NCBI RefSeq assembly: GCF_042678045.1
Contig: NZ_JBHUDI010000008.1
Span: forward strand, 70,437 to 134,436
Reading direction: 5' to 3'
DNA from: Natrinema amylolyticus_A
GTDB taxonomy: Archaea > Halobacteriota > Halobacteria > Halobacteriales > Natrialbaceae
Length of the DNA: 64,000 nt
Made by a program: the position numbers and the translations under genes. Every line of letters starts with the position of its first letter. The first letter of the stretch is position 1. The notes below the pieces were generated by a model. That model ran no database searches. It was not told the DNA's origin and saw only the letters and a list, made by a program, of their open reading frames with translations. This document shows positions 40,116-48,935 of this stretch, piece after piece.

Positions 40116-41555
40116 ATGACATCTGGTAAACCAATTTCGAACGTCGTACTCATCACGGTTGACTCGCTTCGGGCGGACGCAATCAATCCGTACGACGATG
40201 GCCGACACACGCCGGTGCTGGAATCGCTTGCGGATCGTGGGACCGTATTCGATCGTGCCTTTGCGACCGGGAACTGGACCCCGTTTTCGTTCCCGTCGAT
40301 GTTAGCGTCACGACCCGTATTCGCCGACGGCGGTAGAATCGGTATCGAGGACTCGCCGACGCTTGCTCGGGCGCTCTCGGAGGCCGGCATTTCTACTGGC
40401 GGGTTCAACGCCGCGAACGGATTTCTGACCTCACACTGGGGTTACGACGACGGGTTCAACGAATTCGAATCGTTCGTCACGGATGTCGGCTCGAACGTCT
40501 ACAGCCGGTACCTGGCGACACATCCGACGGTCGAGGCATGGCTACAGTTAGCGACATCACCGCTTCGGCGTGCCAAGTCGTGGCTCCAGCGAGAGACCGA
40601 CGACCGGCCGTTTTTGGACACATCGCGGATGTTCGACGTTGAGCACGCCGCACGATCATTTATGCAGGAGACGGAGTCGCCGTTTTTCCTCTGGGTCCAC
40701 TACATGGATGTCCACACACCATACGTTCCCGCACCTCGCTATATCCGTGAGGTGTCGTCAAACCTCGTCGGCACACACCGGATGTTGCTCGCCCACACGC
40801 GGACTGGTCTCGGCTGGGACGTCAGCGAGCGAACGCTCGAGGACCTTCGGACGCTCTATCAGGCGGCCGTTCGGCAAGTCGACGCAAGCATCGGGCGACT
40901 CCTCGAGACGCTTTCGGAGACCGGCCTCGACGACGACACAGCCGTTATCGTCGCGGGCGACCACGGCGAGGAGTTTCAGGAACATGGCCATCTCGCGCAT
41001 TACCCGAAGCTGTATGATGAACTGATTCGGGTACCATTGCTCGTCGACATCCCCGGAACGGAGAGCCGACGGGTTGAACAACAGGTTGGCCTCGACGCGC
41101 TTCCGCCGACGGTCACGGACTTACTCGATGTCCAGCCACCGGACGCGTGGACGGGAACGTCACTGCTACCGAGCGTTTGCAGCGATAAGCCGCCGGCTGA
41201 CGAGCCCGTCGTCTCGGTCACCGTTCGGGACGAGGACGTGACGTCACAACCGATCCCGCGGTCGCTCGAAGACGGTGACCTCCTCGTCAGTGCCCGAACC
41301 CGGGACTGGACCTACATCGAGAACGTAGCGACTGACGACTGCGAACTCTACCACCGGCAGAACGATCCACTCCAACAAACGAATCTCGCGACCGACCCGA
41401 GGCCCGACCAACAGGACGTGATCGAAGAACTCGTACCAATCGTTACCGAGCACGCCAATATGCTCCAGAAAGCGGATACGACGGCAGATGAAGACGATGA
41501 TAACGGACCCGACGACAATCTTGAAGCCCGACTGCAGGCACTTGGCTACAGATGA
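40116..41555 (+). CDS. Sulfatase/alkaline-phosphatase superfamily hydrolase
   Basis: A 479-aa protein starting MTSGKPISNVVLITVDSLRA. The metal-binding Asp in TVDSLRAD, the nucleophile region GNWTPFSFPSMLAS (a Ser where type I sulfatases have Cys/Ser-x-Pro-x-Arg), YMDVHTPYVP and VAGDHGEEFQEHGHL place it in the sulfatase family. It lacks a signal peptide. In haloarchaea such genes often lie in cell-surface polysaccharide or N-glycan islands. It overlaps the downstream GtrA gene by ATGA. The substrate is unknown. Confidence 0.85.
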   Translation: MTSGKPISNVVLITVDSLRADAINPYDDGRHTPVLESLADRGTVFDRAFATGNWTPFSFPSMLASRPVFADGGRIGIEDSPTLARALSEAGISTGGFNAANGFLTSHWGYDDGFNEFESFVTDVGSNVYSRYLATHPTVEAWLQLATSPLRRAKSWLQRETDDRPFLDTSRMFDVEHAARSFMQETESPFFLWVHYMDVHTPYVPAPRYIREVSSNLVGTHRMLLAHTRTGLGWDVSERTLEDLRTLYQAAVRQVDASIGRLLETLSETGLDDDTAVIVAGDHGEEFQEHGHLAHYPKLYDELIRVPLLVDIPGTESRRVEQQVGLDALPPTVTDLLDVQPPDAWTGTSLLPSVCSDKPPADEPVVSVTVRDEDVTSQPIPRSLEDGDLLVSARTRDWTYIENVATDDCELYHRQNDPLQQTNLATDPRPDQQDVIEELVPIVTEHANMLQKADTTADEDDDNGPDDNLEARLQALGYR

Positions 41556-41974
41556 TCCAGCGGTTCCTCCGCAATCTCATTAGCAGTCCGATCGCACCGC
41601 AGCTGCGACGGTTCGTTGCTGTCGGAATCATCGCCGCTGGGGTACAGATGATGTTGCTCTGGGTGTTCGTCGACAAAATCGGTCTGTATTACCTGATTGG
41701 TGGACTGATCGCTATCGAGATCACCATCGTTCTCTCGTACGTCCTCAACAACCTCTGGACCTTCCGAGCGAGCCGGAACACCGGCACCAGAGAATATTTC
41801 GTTGGCCTCCTCAAGACGAACGTCGTCCGCGGGACAGCGATCCCGATCCAGCTCGCGATTCTCTTGCTGCTCGTCGAGTTGGGTAGCATCCCATATCTTC
41901 TGGGCAATGCAGTGGCAATCGCACTCAGCGGGATCTATCGGTACGTACTCGACGCACGGTGGACGTGGGGGTGA
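41552..41974 (+). CDS. GtrA-family membrane protein
   Basis: A 140-aa protein with four hydrophobic helices and the GtrA hallmarks: RRFVAVGIIAAGVQMMLLWV (helix 1), LSYVLNNLWTFRASRNTG (loop with NxxWTF) and a final RYVLDARWTW. GtrA-like proteins are small flippase-like helpers in polysaccharide or glycan decoration. It is translationally coupled to the sulfatase. Confidence 0.88.
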   Translation: MIQRFLRNLISSPIAPQLRRFVAVGIIAAGVQMMLLWVFVDKIGLYYLIGGLIAIEITIVLSYVLNNLWTFRASRNTGTREYFVGLLKTNVVRGTAIPIQLAILLLLVELGSIPYLLGNAVAIALSGIYRYVLDARWTWG

Positions 41975-42109
41975 GCCGGCTCGAACGGACGCCGGCCATC
42001 GACGGGTCCCGTGGGCTATTGGCCTCAACTGAGTGCAAGGAATACGCATAGCGTCGCGAACTTGAGTCAGAACGATCAGCAGCGGCCGATTCTGAATGTG
42101 TTGAAATCG
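41975..42109. other. Short non-coding region after GtrA
   Basis: No gene is visible. The following 42110-42239 is a dispersed repeat (copy 2 of repeat C), and 42240-42355 has no recognisable feature. Confidence 0.3.
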
Positions 42110-42239
42110 AAGGGGGTTGATAACGATGTCGACGAATATACTCATTGTCACGTTCATACCCGCGCGACATGGGCAGATCCAATCATTTATTCATCTCTGT
42201 CTCTCCCCTCTTGGCGGCCATCACCCAGCCCGCCCAAGT
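42110..42239 (-). repeat. Dispersed repeat C, copy 2
   Basis: On the minus strand, GGGTGATGGCCGCC, then ATTGGATCTGCCCATGTCGC (42186-42167) and CGTTATCAAC follow the same order and spacing as 15485-15611, with small gaps. The core is nearly identical and the flanks drift. There is no gene in either copy. Confidence 0.5.
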
Positions 42240-42355
42240 GATTTGAGATCCTTCCGGGGACCGTCCTACTGAGAGGTGTCTATCCAATCCCGAGGGTGTC
42301 GACGGCCTCGAGTGGAATGCCGCCGTCATGCTCGAGGAGACCAGCAGCTATGTAA

Positions 42356-42613
42356 CACGCTATACATCAGCTCCTTGCCTCGAATGCGACCGAACAGGCT
42401 GTCGACGACTGCACGTCCATCTATGATCTCGAGGACGAGCCCGCAACCCGATTGACCGATCGGTACTCTCAGCGGTCAGTGACTGAAACCGTGAACTCCG
42501 CAATCAAGCGCTCGCTCGGCTACGCCATGCGAGCGCGTACCTGGTATCGAGAGTTCCGTGAAATCACCCTGATGTGTGTTGTCTATAACATCGAACGGAC
42601 CATCAAACAGTGA
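42356..42613 (+). pseudogene. C-terminal fragment of a transposase
   Basis: An 85-codon frame, open after a TAA, ends TGA 42611-42613 and encodes a typical DDE-transposase tail: TDRYSQRSVTETVNSAIKRS and ARTWYREFREITLMCVVYNI ERTIKQ. The N-terminal two thirds of the enzyme are missing. It marks an old insertion between the GtrA and phosphate-transport genes. Confidence 0.65.
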
Positions 42614-42822
42614 AATCCACCGCCGTATGGCGATTCAACACAGCCCAGTAGTCACACCCGCTCGCTGTTGAGGTGTATGCGCTCGCGGATCCTGGACGAC
42701 CTCATTGACCGACTGCCTCGAGGCCAACCGGAGCGTCGTCTAACGGAATGGCTCTTGATCTTACAGACCTCTATCAGCCTGTTGATCGGCAACTGTGCCG
42801 GGTCGATCGCCTCAATTACCGA

Positions 42823-43023
42823 TCACTCGACGCTATCGTCGAGGACTACCACCTTGCCTTCGGTCAGTTCGTCGCCGGTTTCCTCGAGAACGTCTTCAGT
42901 CTGGCGGTCGATCTCGTAGTCGGCGAGACCGGGATCGATGTTGGTCAATCGCTGGTCGGTCCGGGTCCACTCGAATGTGGTCCCACTGCTCGACTCCGAG
43001 ATTCCAAAGGCGAAGTTCCCGAT
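42823..43023 (-). pseudogene. Gene fragment with good codon bias (unknown protein)
   Basis: On the minus strand a 66-codon frame follows an in-frame TAG and has no start codon. It encodes NFAFGISESSSGTTFEWTRT and LADYEIDRQTEDVLEETGDE, which reads like the C-terminus of a real protein. The plus strand at 43020-43170 also has a tail-like frame (LSDLEEVSLLNYTANPEL ... PPMTSKGVLL). Both are probably relics. Confidence 0.35.
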
Positions 43024-43170
43024 CTAAGCGACCTCGAGGAGGTCAGTCTACTGAATTACACGGCGAATCCCGAGTTGACCGTCTGGATCAACCGCTACCT
43101 GACTGCGGAAGGTCCAAGCAGAGAGTTCATCATTTTTCCTCCCATGACCTCGAAGGGCGTTCTACTATAA

Positions 43171-43573
43171 GGTCTCACACGACACCATTGGGAGCGTCCT
43201 ACGGCAGGCGATAGTCGCTTTATATTCACCCCTCCTTTCATAAATTCATATGTTGAGATAGATGGTGATATTATTGAGACCTCTGCGAAACGACTCTTGC
43301 CTTGGGTCTGATTTCGTGACGGACTCCCAATTGTGAAGAACGTATCAACCAAATCGCCCTGTACAGGGGATTTACTTATCAGTGCAGGCGGTTCACTCAC
43401 CGCGAGCGACCGAGCGTCAGCAAGGGAGTCTGGACTGAATCGTTTAGTACAGAAGGAACACAGGTCAAATAGGTGTAAATTGAACGAATAGACACAATAG
43501 TTTGGAGAGTATTATTATAACTTATCCGTCTACTACGGTAGTTCTTTTACTACGAAACGCTTATTATCTACCG
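43171..43573. other. Intergenic region upstream of the phosphate transporter
   Basis: No gene is supported. The last 100 bp are AT-rich (TATTATTATAACTTATCC, 43509-43526) and form the likely promoter of the PiT gene. Remaining sequence may be decayed insertion DNA. Confidence 0.35.
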
Positions 43574-44752
43574 ATGGTAGAAACCCTACTCGCAATCGGG
43601 GTCATTGCGTCTATTTTTGTCGGGTTCAATATTGGTGGCTCATCTACCGGAATCGTGTGGGGGCCACCCGTCGGTGCTGGTATCGTCAAAAAGACGACGG
43701 CAGCAGCGCTCATGACGTTTTTCGTCTTTCTCGGCGGGTGGACTGTCGGACGGAACGTGATGGACACGCTGAGCGAAGGGATCATCACGATTGATCTCAC
43801 GCTTACGGCCGGCGTCGCCGTCCTCTTCTTCATTGGACTGGGCATCCTCATCGCCAATATCTTCGGTGTCCCCGTTCCAACGTCGATGACGACCGTTGGT
43901 GCGATAGCCGGCCTCGGACTCGCAACAGGAACACTCAATTATGTAACAATTGCTGGGATCATCTCGTGGTGGGTCGTCACGCCAATTATTGGGTTCTGGA
44001 TTGGCGGCGTTATTGGACGATACATCTATCCAGAAGTCAACCGACGGGTACAGATTGACAAATCAGATGGCCCATTACTGACCCTCAACCGAGACGGAAC
44101 GATTCCGAAGCCTACGTTCGGGCCAAATACGACATGGACAGAACTCGGTACCACGGTAGTTGTGTTCGTTATCGGCTGTTACATGGCGTTCAGCGCCGGG
44201 GCAAGTAATGTCCCGAATGCTGCCGCGCCACTGGCCGGCGGCGTGGGGGGACTCCCTGACGATACGGCAATCATCATCGCTACGCTTGCGATTGGACTCG
44301 GTGGATTCACCATTGCCCGCCGGACGATGGAATCTGTGGGGGGCGAACTGAGTGACATCCCACTGCTCGCAGCCCTCTTCGTCATGGTCACTGCATCAAC
44401 GATTACAACGTTTCTCTCGTGGATCGGGATACCGATTAGCCTCGTGATGGCGACAGTGATGACAATCGTCGGGATCGGGTGGGGTCGTGCAACACGTCCG
44501 ATTACCGTCCGCGAGGCGATTAGCCGCGACACGGAAGACAGTAAGATCGTCCCCGGTGCAATCACCGCCGAAGAGATGGAAGGCAAACCAGCCGCGCCGA
44601 TCGGTGAAGAGGAACCAGAAGAGGTACTCAACGCGGGTGATCTTTTCAATCCCCGGGCGATAATGAAGTACATCTCGATGTGGATTATCGGCCCGTCCGT
44701 GTCTACGCTCCTAGCCTATGGGTTCTTCATCCTCCTCCCGGGAGTTGCCTGA
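43574..44752 (+). CDS. pitA: PiT-family inorganic phosphate transporter
   Basis: A 392-aa integral membrane protein from MVETLLAIGVIASIFVGFNI; a longer frame to 43502 is untypical for the family. The two inverted PiT signature repeats are present: VGFNIGGSSTGIVWGPPVGAGI (about 16-37) and CYMAFSAGASNVPNAAAPLAGGVG (about 200-225). About ten helices are predicted, with a charged loop at about 320-345. It imports phosphate with cations. A truncated UspA gene lies immediately downstream, a pairing common in haloarchaea. Confidence 0.9.
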   Translation: MVETLLAIGVIASIFVGFNIGGSSTGIVWGPPVGAGIVKKTTAAALMTFFVFLGGWTVGRNVMDTLSEGIITIDLTLTAGVAVLFFIGLGILIANIFGVPVPTSMTTVGAIAGLGLATGTLNYVTIAGIISWWVVTPIIGFWIGGVIGRYIYPEVNRRVQIDKSDGPLLTLNRDGTIPKPTFGPNTTWTELGTTVVVFVIGCYMAFSAGASNVPNAAAPLAGGVGGLPDDTAIIIATLAIGLGGFTIARRTMESVGGELSDIPLLAALFVMVTASTITTFLSWIGIPISLVMATVMTIVGIGWGRATRPITVREAISRDTEDSKIVPGAITAEEMEGKPAAPIGEEEPEEVLNAGDLFNPRAIMKYISMWIIGPSVSTLLAYGFFILLPGVA

Positions 44753-44790
44753 TGTTGGGACTTAGGTAGCTGGATATCCTTTCTTGAGAT

Positions 44791-44964
44791 ATGCTGTCAC
44801 GAATTCTCGTTCCGATGGATGACTCCGAGCATGCTAGCCACGCGCTTGAGTACGCCCTTGAGAATCATCCTGAAGCTGATGTCACCGTCTTACACGCCGT
44901 CGGCGTCCCGTCAAGCTTTGAGAAGTTCGAGGAGTATCGAGCTACGGCATGTTGCGCTAACTGA
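44791..44964 (+). pseudogene. Truncated universal stress protein (UspA-type) gene
   Basis: It starts MLSRILVPMDDSEHASHALE and continues EADVTVLHAVGVPSSFEKFE, the first third of a UspA domain (normally about 140 aa). It then runs into transposase-like DNA at about residue 50 and stops at 44962-44964. The nucleotide-binding GxxGxxG half is missing. It was truncated by an IS5-type insertion that itself is now a remnant. Confidence 0.8.
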
Positions 44965-45066
44965 AATGCTTCCTCGACAAACCGGAGCAACCGAGACTTT
45001 GGGAGGGTCTGCATCTACTCAAACTACCGACTGAACCTGTAACTCACTAAGGATTTCAACAGAGCC
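44940..45066 (-). mobile_element. Remnant end of an IS5-type insertion sequence
   Basis: About 120 bp match, imperfectly, the start end of the intact element at 45438-46795. They include sequence corresponding to the transposase N-terminus (compare CGAGACTTTGGGAGGGTCTG with CGTGACTTCGGGAGAGCATC) and an inverted-repeat-like end AAGGATTTCAACAGAGCC (45049-45066). The element entered the UspA gene; the rest of the element is gone. Confidence 0.6.
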
Positions 45067-45169
45067 ACTCTCTCTGGAATCGTTCAATAAACTTTCTTGA
45101 ATATTTGCTGGTCAAAGTTACTACAAGTAATATTGTCGTGATCCAAGTATGAGAAACTAAAGAGCAATT

Positions 45170-45437
45170 TCAACAATCATCACTTATCGAATGTGAAAAA
45201 TTTATCTCTGGTGGTTCCCCATGTATTTTAAGATAAACTGTTATAGAACCATCAGAATATTCTGGAAGATGCCATTCATTCCACTCACCTCCACTATTGG
45301 GTTTACATTTAACCGTAAGGTTACCTGTATTTGATGGAATCTCTGATCCGTGTATAATAACTCCATCTAGATATTCTTCCAATGTGTTTATCTCGTATCT
45401 CTCATCATGGATTATATTATCCCCGTTGGTTATTTTT
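45170..45437 (-). pseudogene. AT-rich hypothetical gene truncated by an insertion sequence
   Basis: The minus-strand frame ends TGA/TAG at 45170 and is open into the insertion sequence at 45438. Host-derived codons encode IIHDERYEINTLEEYLDGVI and NEWHLPEYSDGSITVYLKIH, a beta-rich protein. Its base composition is far more AT-rich than the neighbours, which suggests foreign origin. The 5' part has been lost or displaced by the element. Confidence 0.5.
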
Positions 45438-45605
45438 GGCCTTGTTGAAACCCTCACGCGGTGATAGGTTTCAGTAGCCGTGCTGAATAGAACGCGCAAA
45501 TCTCGCAGAAAATATTAGCAGCACTGCCGTTGCGTGGCCGAATACTGAAACGCCTCTTGTACTCTTGAAAGGTTCTATCAGTCCCACTGGAGAAGGTGTA
45601 TCTGA

Positions 45606-45815
45606 ATGAGCGAACGAAATCTCATCGAGGAAATTGAAGCGCGACTTGAGTATATTCCCCGCTGGAAGGTCATTTTGGGTGTACTACTTTTACTCCCACC
45701 AGTGACCATTCTCGGAATGGGATTCCTTATTTACGAGCTGCATCAGGCAGGCAAGAGGCTCCGAGAAGATGAAACTGGAACTCCATCAGTAGGAGAAACC
45801 GAATCAGACGTCTGA
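45606..45815 (+). CDS. Small membrane protein, probable IS passenger
   Basis: A 69-aa protein (MSERNLIEEIEARLEYIPRW) with one or two hydrophobic helices (KVILGVLLLLPPVTILGMGF) and a charged, Glu-rich C-terminus with KRLREDE. It lies inside the insertion sequence, opposite in strand to the transposase, and is not needed for transposition by any known IS5 element. Its role is unknown. Confidence 0.55.
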   Translation: MSERNLIEEIEARLEYIPRWKVILGVLLLLPPVTILGMGFLIYELHQAGKRLREDETGTPSVGETESDV

Positions 45816-45889
45816 ACCCGATAGATAGTCCTCTGAGAAGCCGGGATGATAGATTCACCCTCTATATTCAGCACCCCGTTCCTTTCGAA

Positions 45890-46741
45890 TTACGTACATT
45901 CGCCCTCCTCGGATGCAATAGCGAGCCCTCGTTCGAGGTTGTGAACGACGCACTTGATGACGAGTTCCCGGAACTGCTTCCACCAGAGGCGTGACCGCAC
46001 GAATGCGCCGAATTTCTGTTTGATCGCCGCGTTGACTGTCTCGTTCATATTCCGCTGATGGTAGAGATCGCTGTCCAGCCGTGTATTCCACGCTTTGTGG
46101 AGTGGGGCAAACTCCCGGTGCTTGATGAGTGGTCGAATATCGTGGTCACGGGCAAGCCGCCGGAGTTTCTGGTCGCCATATCCCTTGTCAGCAGTCAAGA
46201 CTGCGATGGACTCTGCGTTCCGTTTCACTACCTGTGGCCCAATTTGTGTATCGTGCTTTCGCGTTGTCGTCACGTGAATATCGAGAACGGCGTTGGTCGC
46301 TGTATCGACCAATAGCGTTGTCTTCAACTGCTGGATGGTGAGGTTCGTTCGCTTCGCGTAGTGTGTTGAGGCATGCGCTCGCTCAAACCCGGACGCATCG
46401 ATGCCGGTGACACCGTTCAGCGGCAAGTCCGCGAGCGAGACGTTCAGTAACACTCGCCAGACGGCCATCTCTAAGCGGTCGAAGGCTTTGCAGAGTGTCG
46501 AGGGTGCAGGGATCGAATCGAGATCGAGGGCGTCACGAATGCGGGGCATCTCGATGAGTTCATCGACGAGGTCGCGGTACGTGGTTGTCTTTTTCACCTT
46601 GAGACAGAGCAGGACAACGTGTTGCCGGAGCGTGAACCGCTTCCGCGAATAGCGAGTCGAAAACCGTTTGACAGCACGGAGAGCCAACACCAGAGCCCGT
46701 TCAACGAATCGAAGGAGCCGTGACTTCGGGAGAGCATCCAT
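45890..46741 (-). CDS. IS5-family-type DDE transposase
   Basis: A 283-aa transposase starting MDALPKSRLLRFVERALVLA. The DDE core is recognisable: first Asp in NGVTGIDASGFERAHAS, second in VLTADKGYGDQKLRRLARDH, and the Glu region NMNETVNAAIKQKFGAFVRS with the C-terminal RLWWKQFRELVIKCVVHNLE. It is intact and full length for this haloarchaeal group, so the element could still be active. Confidence 0.88.
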   Translation of the reverse strand: MDALPKSRLLRFVERALVLALRAVKRFSTRYSRKRFTLRQHVVLLCLKVKKTTTYRDLVDELIEMPRIRDALDLDSIPAPSTLCKAFDRLEMAVWRVLLNVSLADLPLNGVTGIDASGFERAHASTHYAKRTNLTIQQLKTTLLVDTATNAVLDIHVTTTRKHDTQIGPQVVKRNAESIAVLTADKGYGDQKLRRLARDHDIRPLIKHREFAPLHKAWNTRLDSDLYHQRNMNETVNAAIKQKFGAFVRSRLWWKQFRELVIKCVVHNLERGLAIASEEGECT

Positions 46742-46795
46742 CTCCTCGCCAGCTACTCACCTGTCGTGTTTGCCAGCAAGGGTTTCAACAAGGCC

Positions 46796-46843
46796 GATCG
46801 CACAGCTCTCGTGCGACCAGTGTGTAAATCGTTTCAGTTGTTA
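46796..46843 (-). repeat. Dispersed repeat with hairpin, copy R2 (abuts an IS)
   Basis: Read on the minus strand, it is TAACAACTGAAACGATTTAC... followed by the stem (GGTCGCAC ... GTGCGATC), as in copy R1 at 15806-15860. It stops exactly where the insertion sequence begins (46795), so the right part of the repeat is absent. The IS has inserted next to it, or the two recombined. Confidence 0.55.
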
Positions 46844-46904
46844 CTGTAGCTGCGGTATCACTGTTTGTCCACAGATACTTGCTATCGCTCTCCGTCCAGA
46901 CAGC

Positions 46905-48329
46905 ATGGACACCGCCGTCGTCTGGTTTCGAGACGATCTCCGAGTCACGGACAATCCGACGCTCGCCGATGCGGTCACCACGGCAGACGAAATCGTGCCG
47001 GTCTACGTCGTCGATCCGCACGAGCGCAGCGAGACACGCTACGGGACCGAAAAGCTCGGCACTCACCGCGCCAGATTCCGCCGCGAGTCACTGCTCGAGT
47101 TACGGGCGGCGCTCCGAGAGCGAGGGGGCGAGCTGTTCGTCAGGCAGGGCCGTCCGGAGACAGTCGTTCCCGACATCGCGGGTCGCGTCGACGCCGATGC
47201 CGTGTACGCACAAACGAAACCGGCGACGGAGGAACTTGAGGTCGAGAACAGTGTTCGAGCGGCACTTCCCGACGAGATCGCCTTCGAGCACCGGTGGACG
47301 CATACGCTGTATCACGTCTCTGATCTCCCGACGTCATACGAGCGGATGGGGGATACGTTCACGCCGTGGCGCAAAGAGATTGAACGCGAGTGTTCGATTC
47401 GAGAGCCCGTCGAACCACCGAAATCGATTTCCACGCCAGCCTTGCCCGCCGGCGGTGTACCGACGCTGTCGGACCTCGGACTCGAGACGCCGCCCGAGGA
47501 CGAACGTACAGTGTTGGCCTTCGAGGGAGGCGAATCAGCCGGCAAGCGCCGCCTCGAGGCGTATTTCTGGGAAGGAGATCACCTCAGAGAGTACAAAGAG
47601 ACCCGAAACGGGATGCTTGGGGCGGCGTATTCCTCGAAGTTCTCGCCGTGGCTGGCGGCAGGGTGTCTCTCGCCACGGTGGATCTATGACGAGGTCCGTC
47701 GCTACGAGGCCGAACGAGTCTCGAACGAGGACACCTACTGGCTCGTCTTCGAGTTACTGTGGCGTGACTTCTTCCAGTTCCAGTTTTGTAAATACGGCGC
47801 ACAGTTTTTCCATCCCAACGGAATCCGGGACATCGAAAAAGCGTGGGAGCACGACCGGGAGACGTTCGAGCGGTGGGCGAACGGCGAGACGGGGATTCCG
47901 TTCGTCGATGCGAACATGCGTGAGCTAAACCGGACGGGATACATGTCCAATCGTGGCCGCCAGAACGTCGCCTCGTTTCTTGCCGACGCACTTGGTATCG
48001 ACTGGCGCTGGGGAGCAGCATACTTCGAGGAACGACTCGTTGACTACGATGTCGCTTCAAACTGGGGGAACTGGGCCTACCAGGCCGGCGTGGGAAACGA
48101 CTCCCGTGACAATTACTTTGATGTCCTCTCACAGGCCGAATACTACGACGCCGACGGCGAGTACGTGACGACTTGGCGTCCCGAACTCGAGGGACTTCCC
48201 TCGGCGTTCGTCCACCGGCCCTGGCGACTGAGCGACGAGCAACAGGCCACCTACGGCATCGAACTCGGCGTCGACTACCCGCGGCCGATGATCGACATCG
48301 AGGCACGCTACGACGAACTGGATAGCTGA
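46905..48329 (+). CDS. Cryptochrome-DASH-type photolyase
   Basis: A 474-aa flavoprotein from MDTAVVWFRDDLRVTDNPTL. The photolyase antenna domain is at about 1-130, and the FAD-binding domain (about 200-465) has YSSKFSPWLAAGCLSPRWIY, LLWRDFFQFQFCKYGAQFF, GYMSNRGRQNVASFLADALG and DVASNWGNWAYQAGVGNDSR, the DASH-type signature. It repairs UV photoproducts (or single-stranded DNA lesions) using blue light. The frame is open further upstream, but this ATG fits the family start. Confidence 0.92.
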   Translation: MDTAVVWFRDDLRVTDNPTLADAVTTADEIVPVYVVDPHERSETRYGTEKLGTHRARFRRESLLELRAALRERGGELFVRQGRPETVVPDIAGRVDADAVYAQTKPATEELEVENSVRAALPDEIAFEHRWTHTLYHVSDLPTSYERMGDTFTPWRKEIERECSIREPVEPPKSISTPALPAGGVPTLSDLGLETPPEDERTVLAFEGGESAGKRRLEAYFWEGDHLREYKETRNGMLGAAYSSKFSPWLAAGCLSPRWIYDEVRRYEAERVSNEDTYWLVFELLWRDFFQFQFCKYGAQFFHPNGIRDIEKAWEHDRETFERWANGETGIPFVDANMRELNRTGYMSNRGRQNVASFLADALGIDWRWGAAYFEERLVDYDVASNWGNWAYQAGVGNDSRDNYFDVLSQAEYYDADGEYVTTWRPELEGLPSAFVHRPWRLSDEQQATYGIELGVDYPRPMIDIEARYDELDS

Positions 48330-48423
48330 CATCGCTGCTCGGAGGATAGGGTCTCGAGACACTCGGCGGGAGCTACCACCGCCACCGTGTACGCATTTGT
48401 GTCAGCACACAGTATGCTCCGGC

Positions 48424-48933
48424 ATGTTCAGACGCGCTCGAGAGGTCGGCCCGCCGATCCTGGTCCCGTTGGCCTGGACGTTCGTGACGGCCGCCCACCT
48501 TGAGGTCGTAACCGAGCACACGCTGTTCATCGCTCACGTCGTGATGGCCGTCCTTCTGGTCGGCTTCGCGGCGACCGGCTACGCCGACATGCGCGAGGGC
48601 GTCCTACGCACGTGGTGGCTGCTCATCGCCGTCGGCTCGGTCGTCACGCTCTGTGGGGTCGTCGGCCTCTGGCTCGAGCCGACGAATCCGGCGCTTACGG
48701 CCGTAGCTCTCTTCGGCTGGATGCTTCTACCGGCAGTCGGCTTCGTCGATACCGGGCGTCGGGTCACCAAAGGGGGCTGGATCTACGCGGTCGGGACCGC
48801 GGGCTGTCTGCTCGGCGCGGCCCTCTACGCCGTCAGCCCGACCTGGGGCACCCGGACGGCCGCGGTCGGTGGGCTCGTGCTCGTCGGGCTTGGCCAGACG
48901 GCAGGAATTTTCGATGCGGCGATCCGCTACTGA
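48424..48933 (+). CDS. Small polytopic membrane protein
   Basis: A 169-aa protein with about five hydrophobic helices (VPLAWTFVTAAHLEVV, AVLLVGFAATGY, WWLLIAVGSVVTLCGVVGLW, LLPAVGF, GLVLVGLGQTAG). It has no charged catalytic motif. It lies between two photolyase-family genes, so a connection with light response is possible but unproven. An upstream GTG at 48397 is an alternative start. Confidence 0.7.
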   Translation: MFRRAREVGPPILVPLAWTFVTAAHLEVVTEHTLFIAHVVMAVLLVGFAATGYADMREGVLRTWWLLIAVGSVVTLCGVVGLWLEPTNPALTAVALFGWMLLPAVGFVDTGRRVTKGGWIYAVGTAGCLLGAALYAVSPTWGTRTAAVGGLVLVGLGQTAGIFDAAIRY

Positions 48934-48935
48934 GA

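Larger units (their letters stand above)
45438..46795. mobile_element. IS5-like insertion sequence, 1358 bp
   Basis: The ends are perfect 17-bp inverted repeats, GGCCTTGTTGAAACCCT (45438-45454) and AGGGTTTCAACAAGGCC (46779-46795). It encodes one transposase leftward, starting 38 bp inside the right end, plus a small membrane protein rightward that looks like a passenger gene. The flanking bases (TTTT at left, GATC at right) are not a target-site duplication, so the element has recombined or is part of a rearrangement. Confidence 0.75.
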
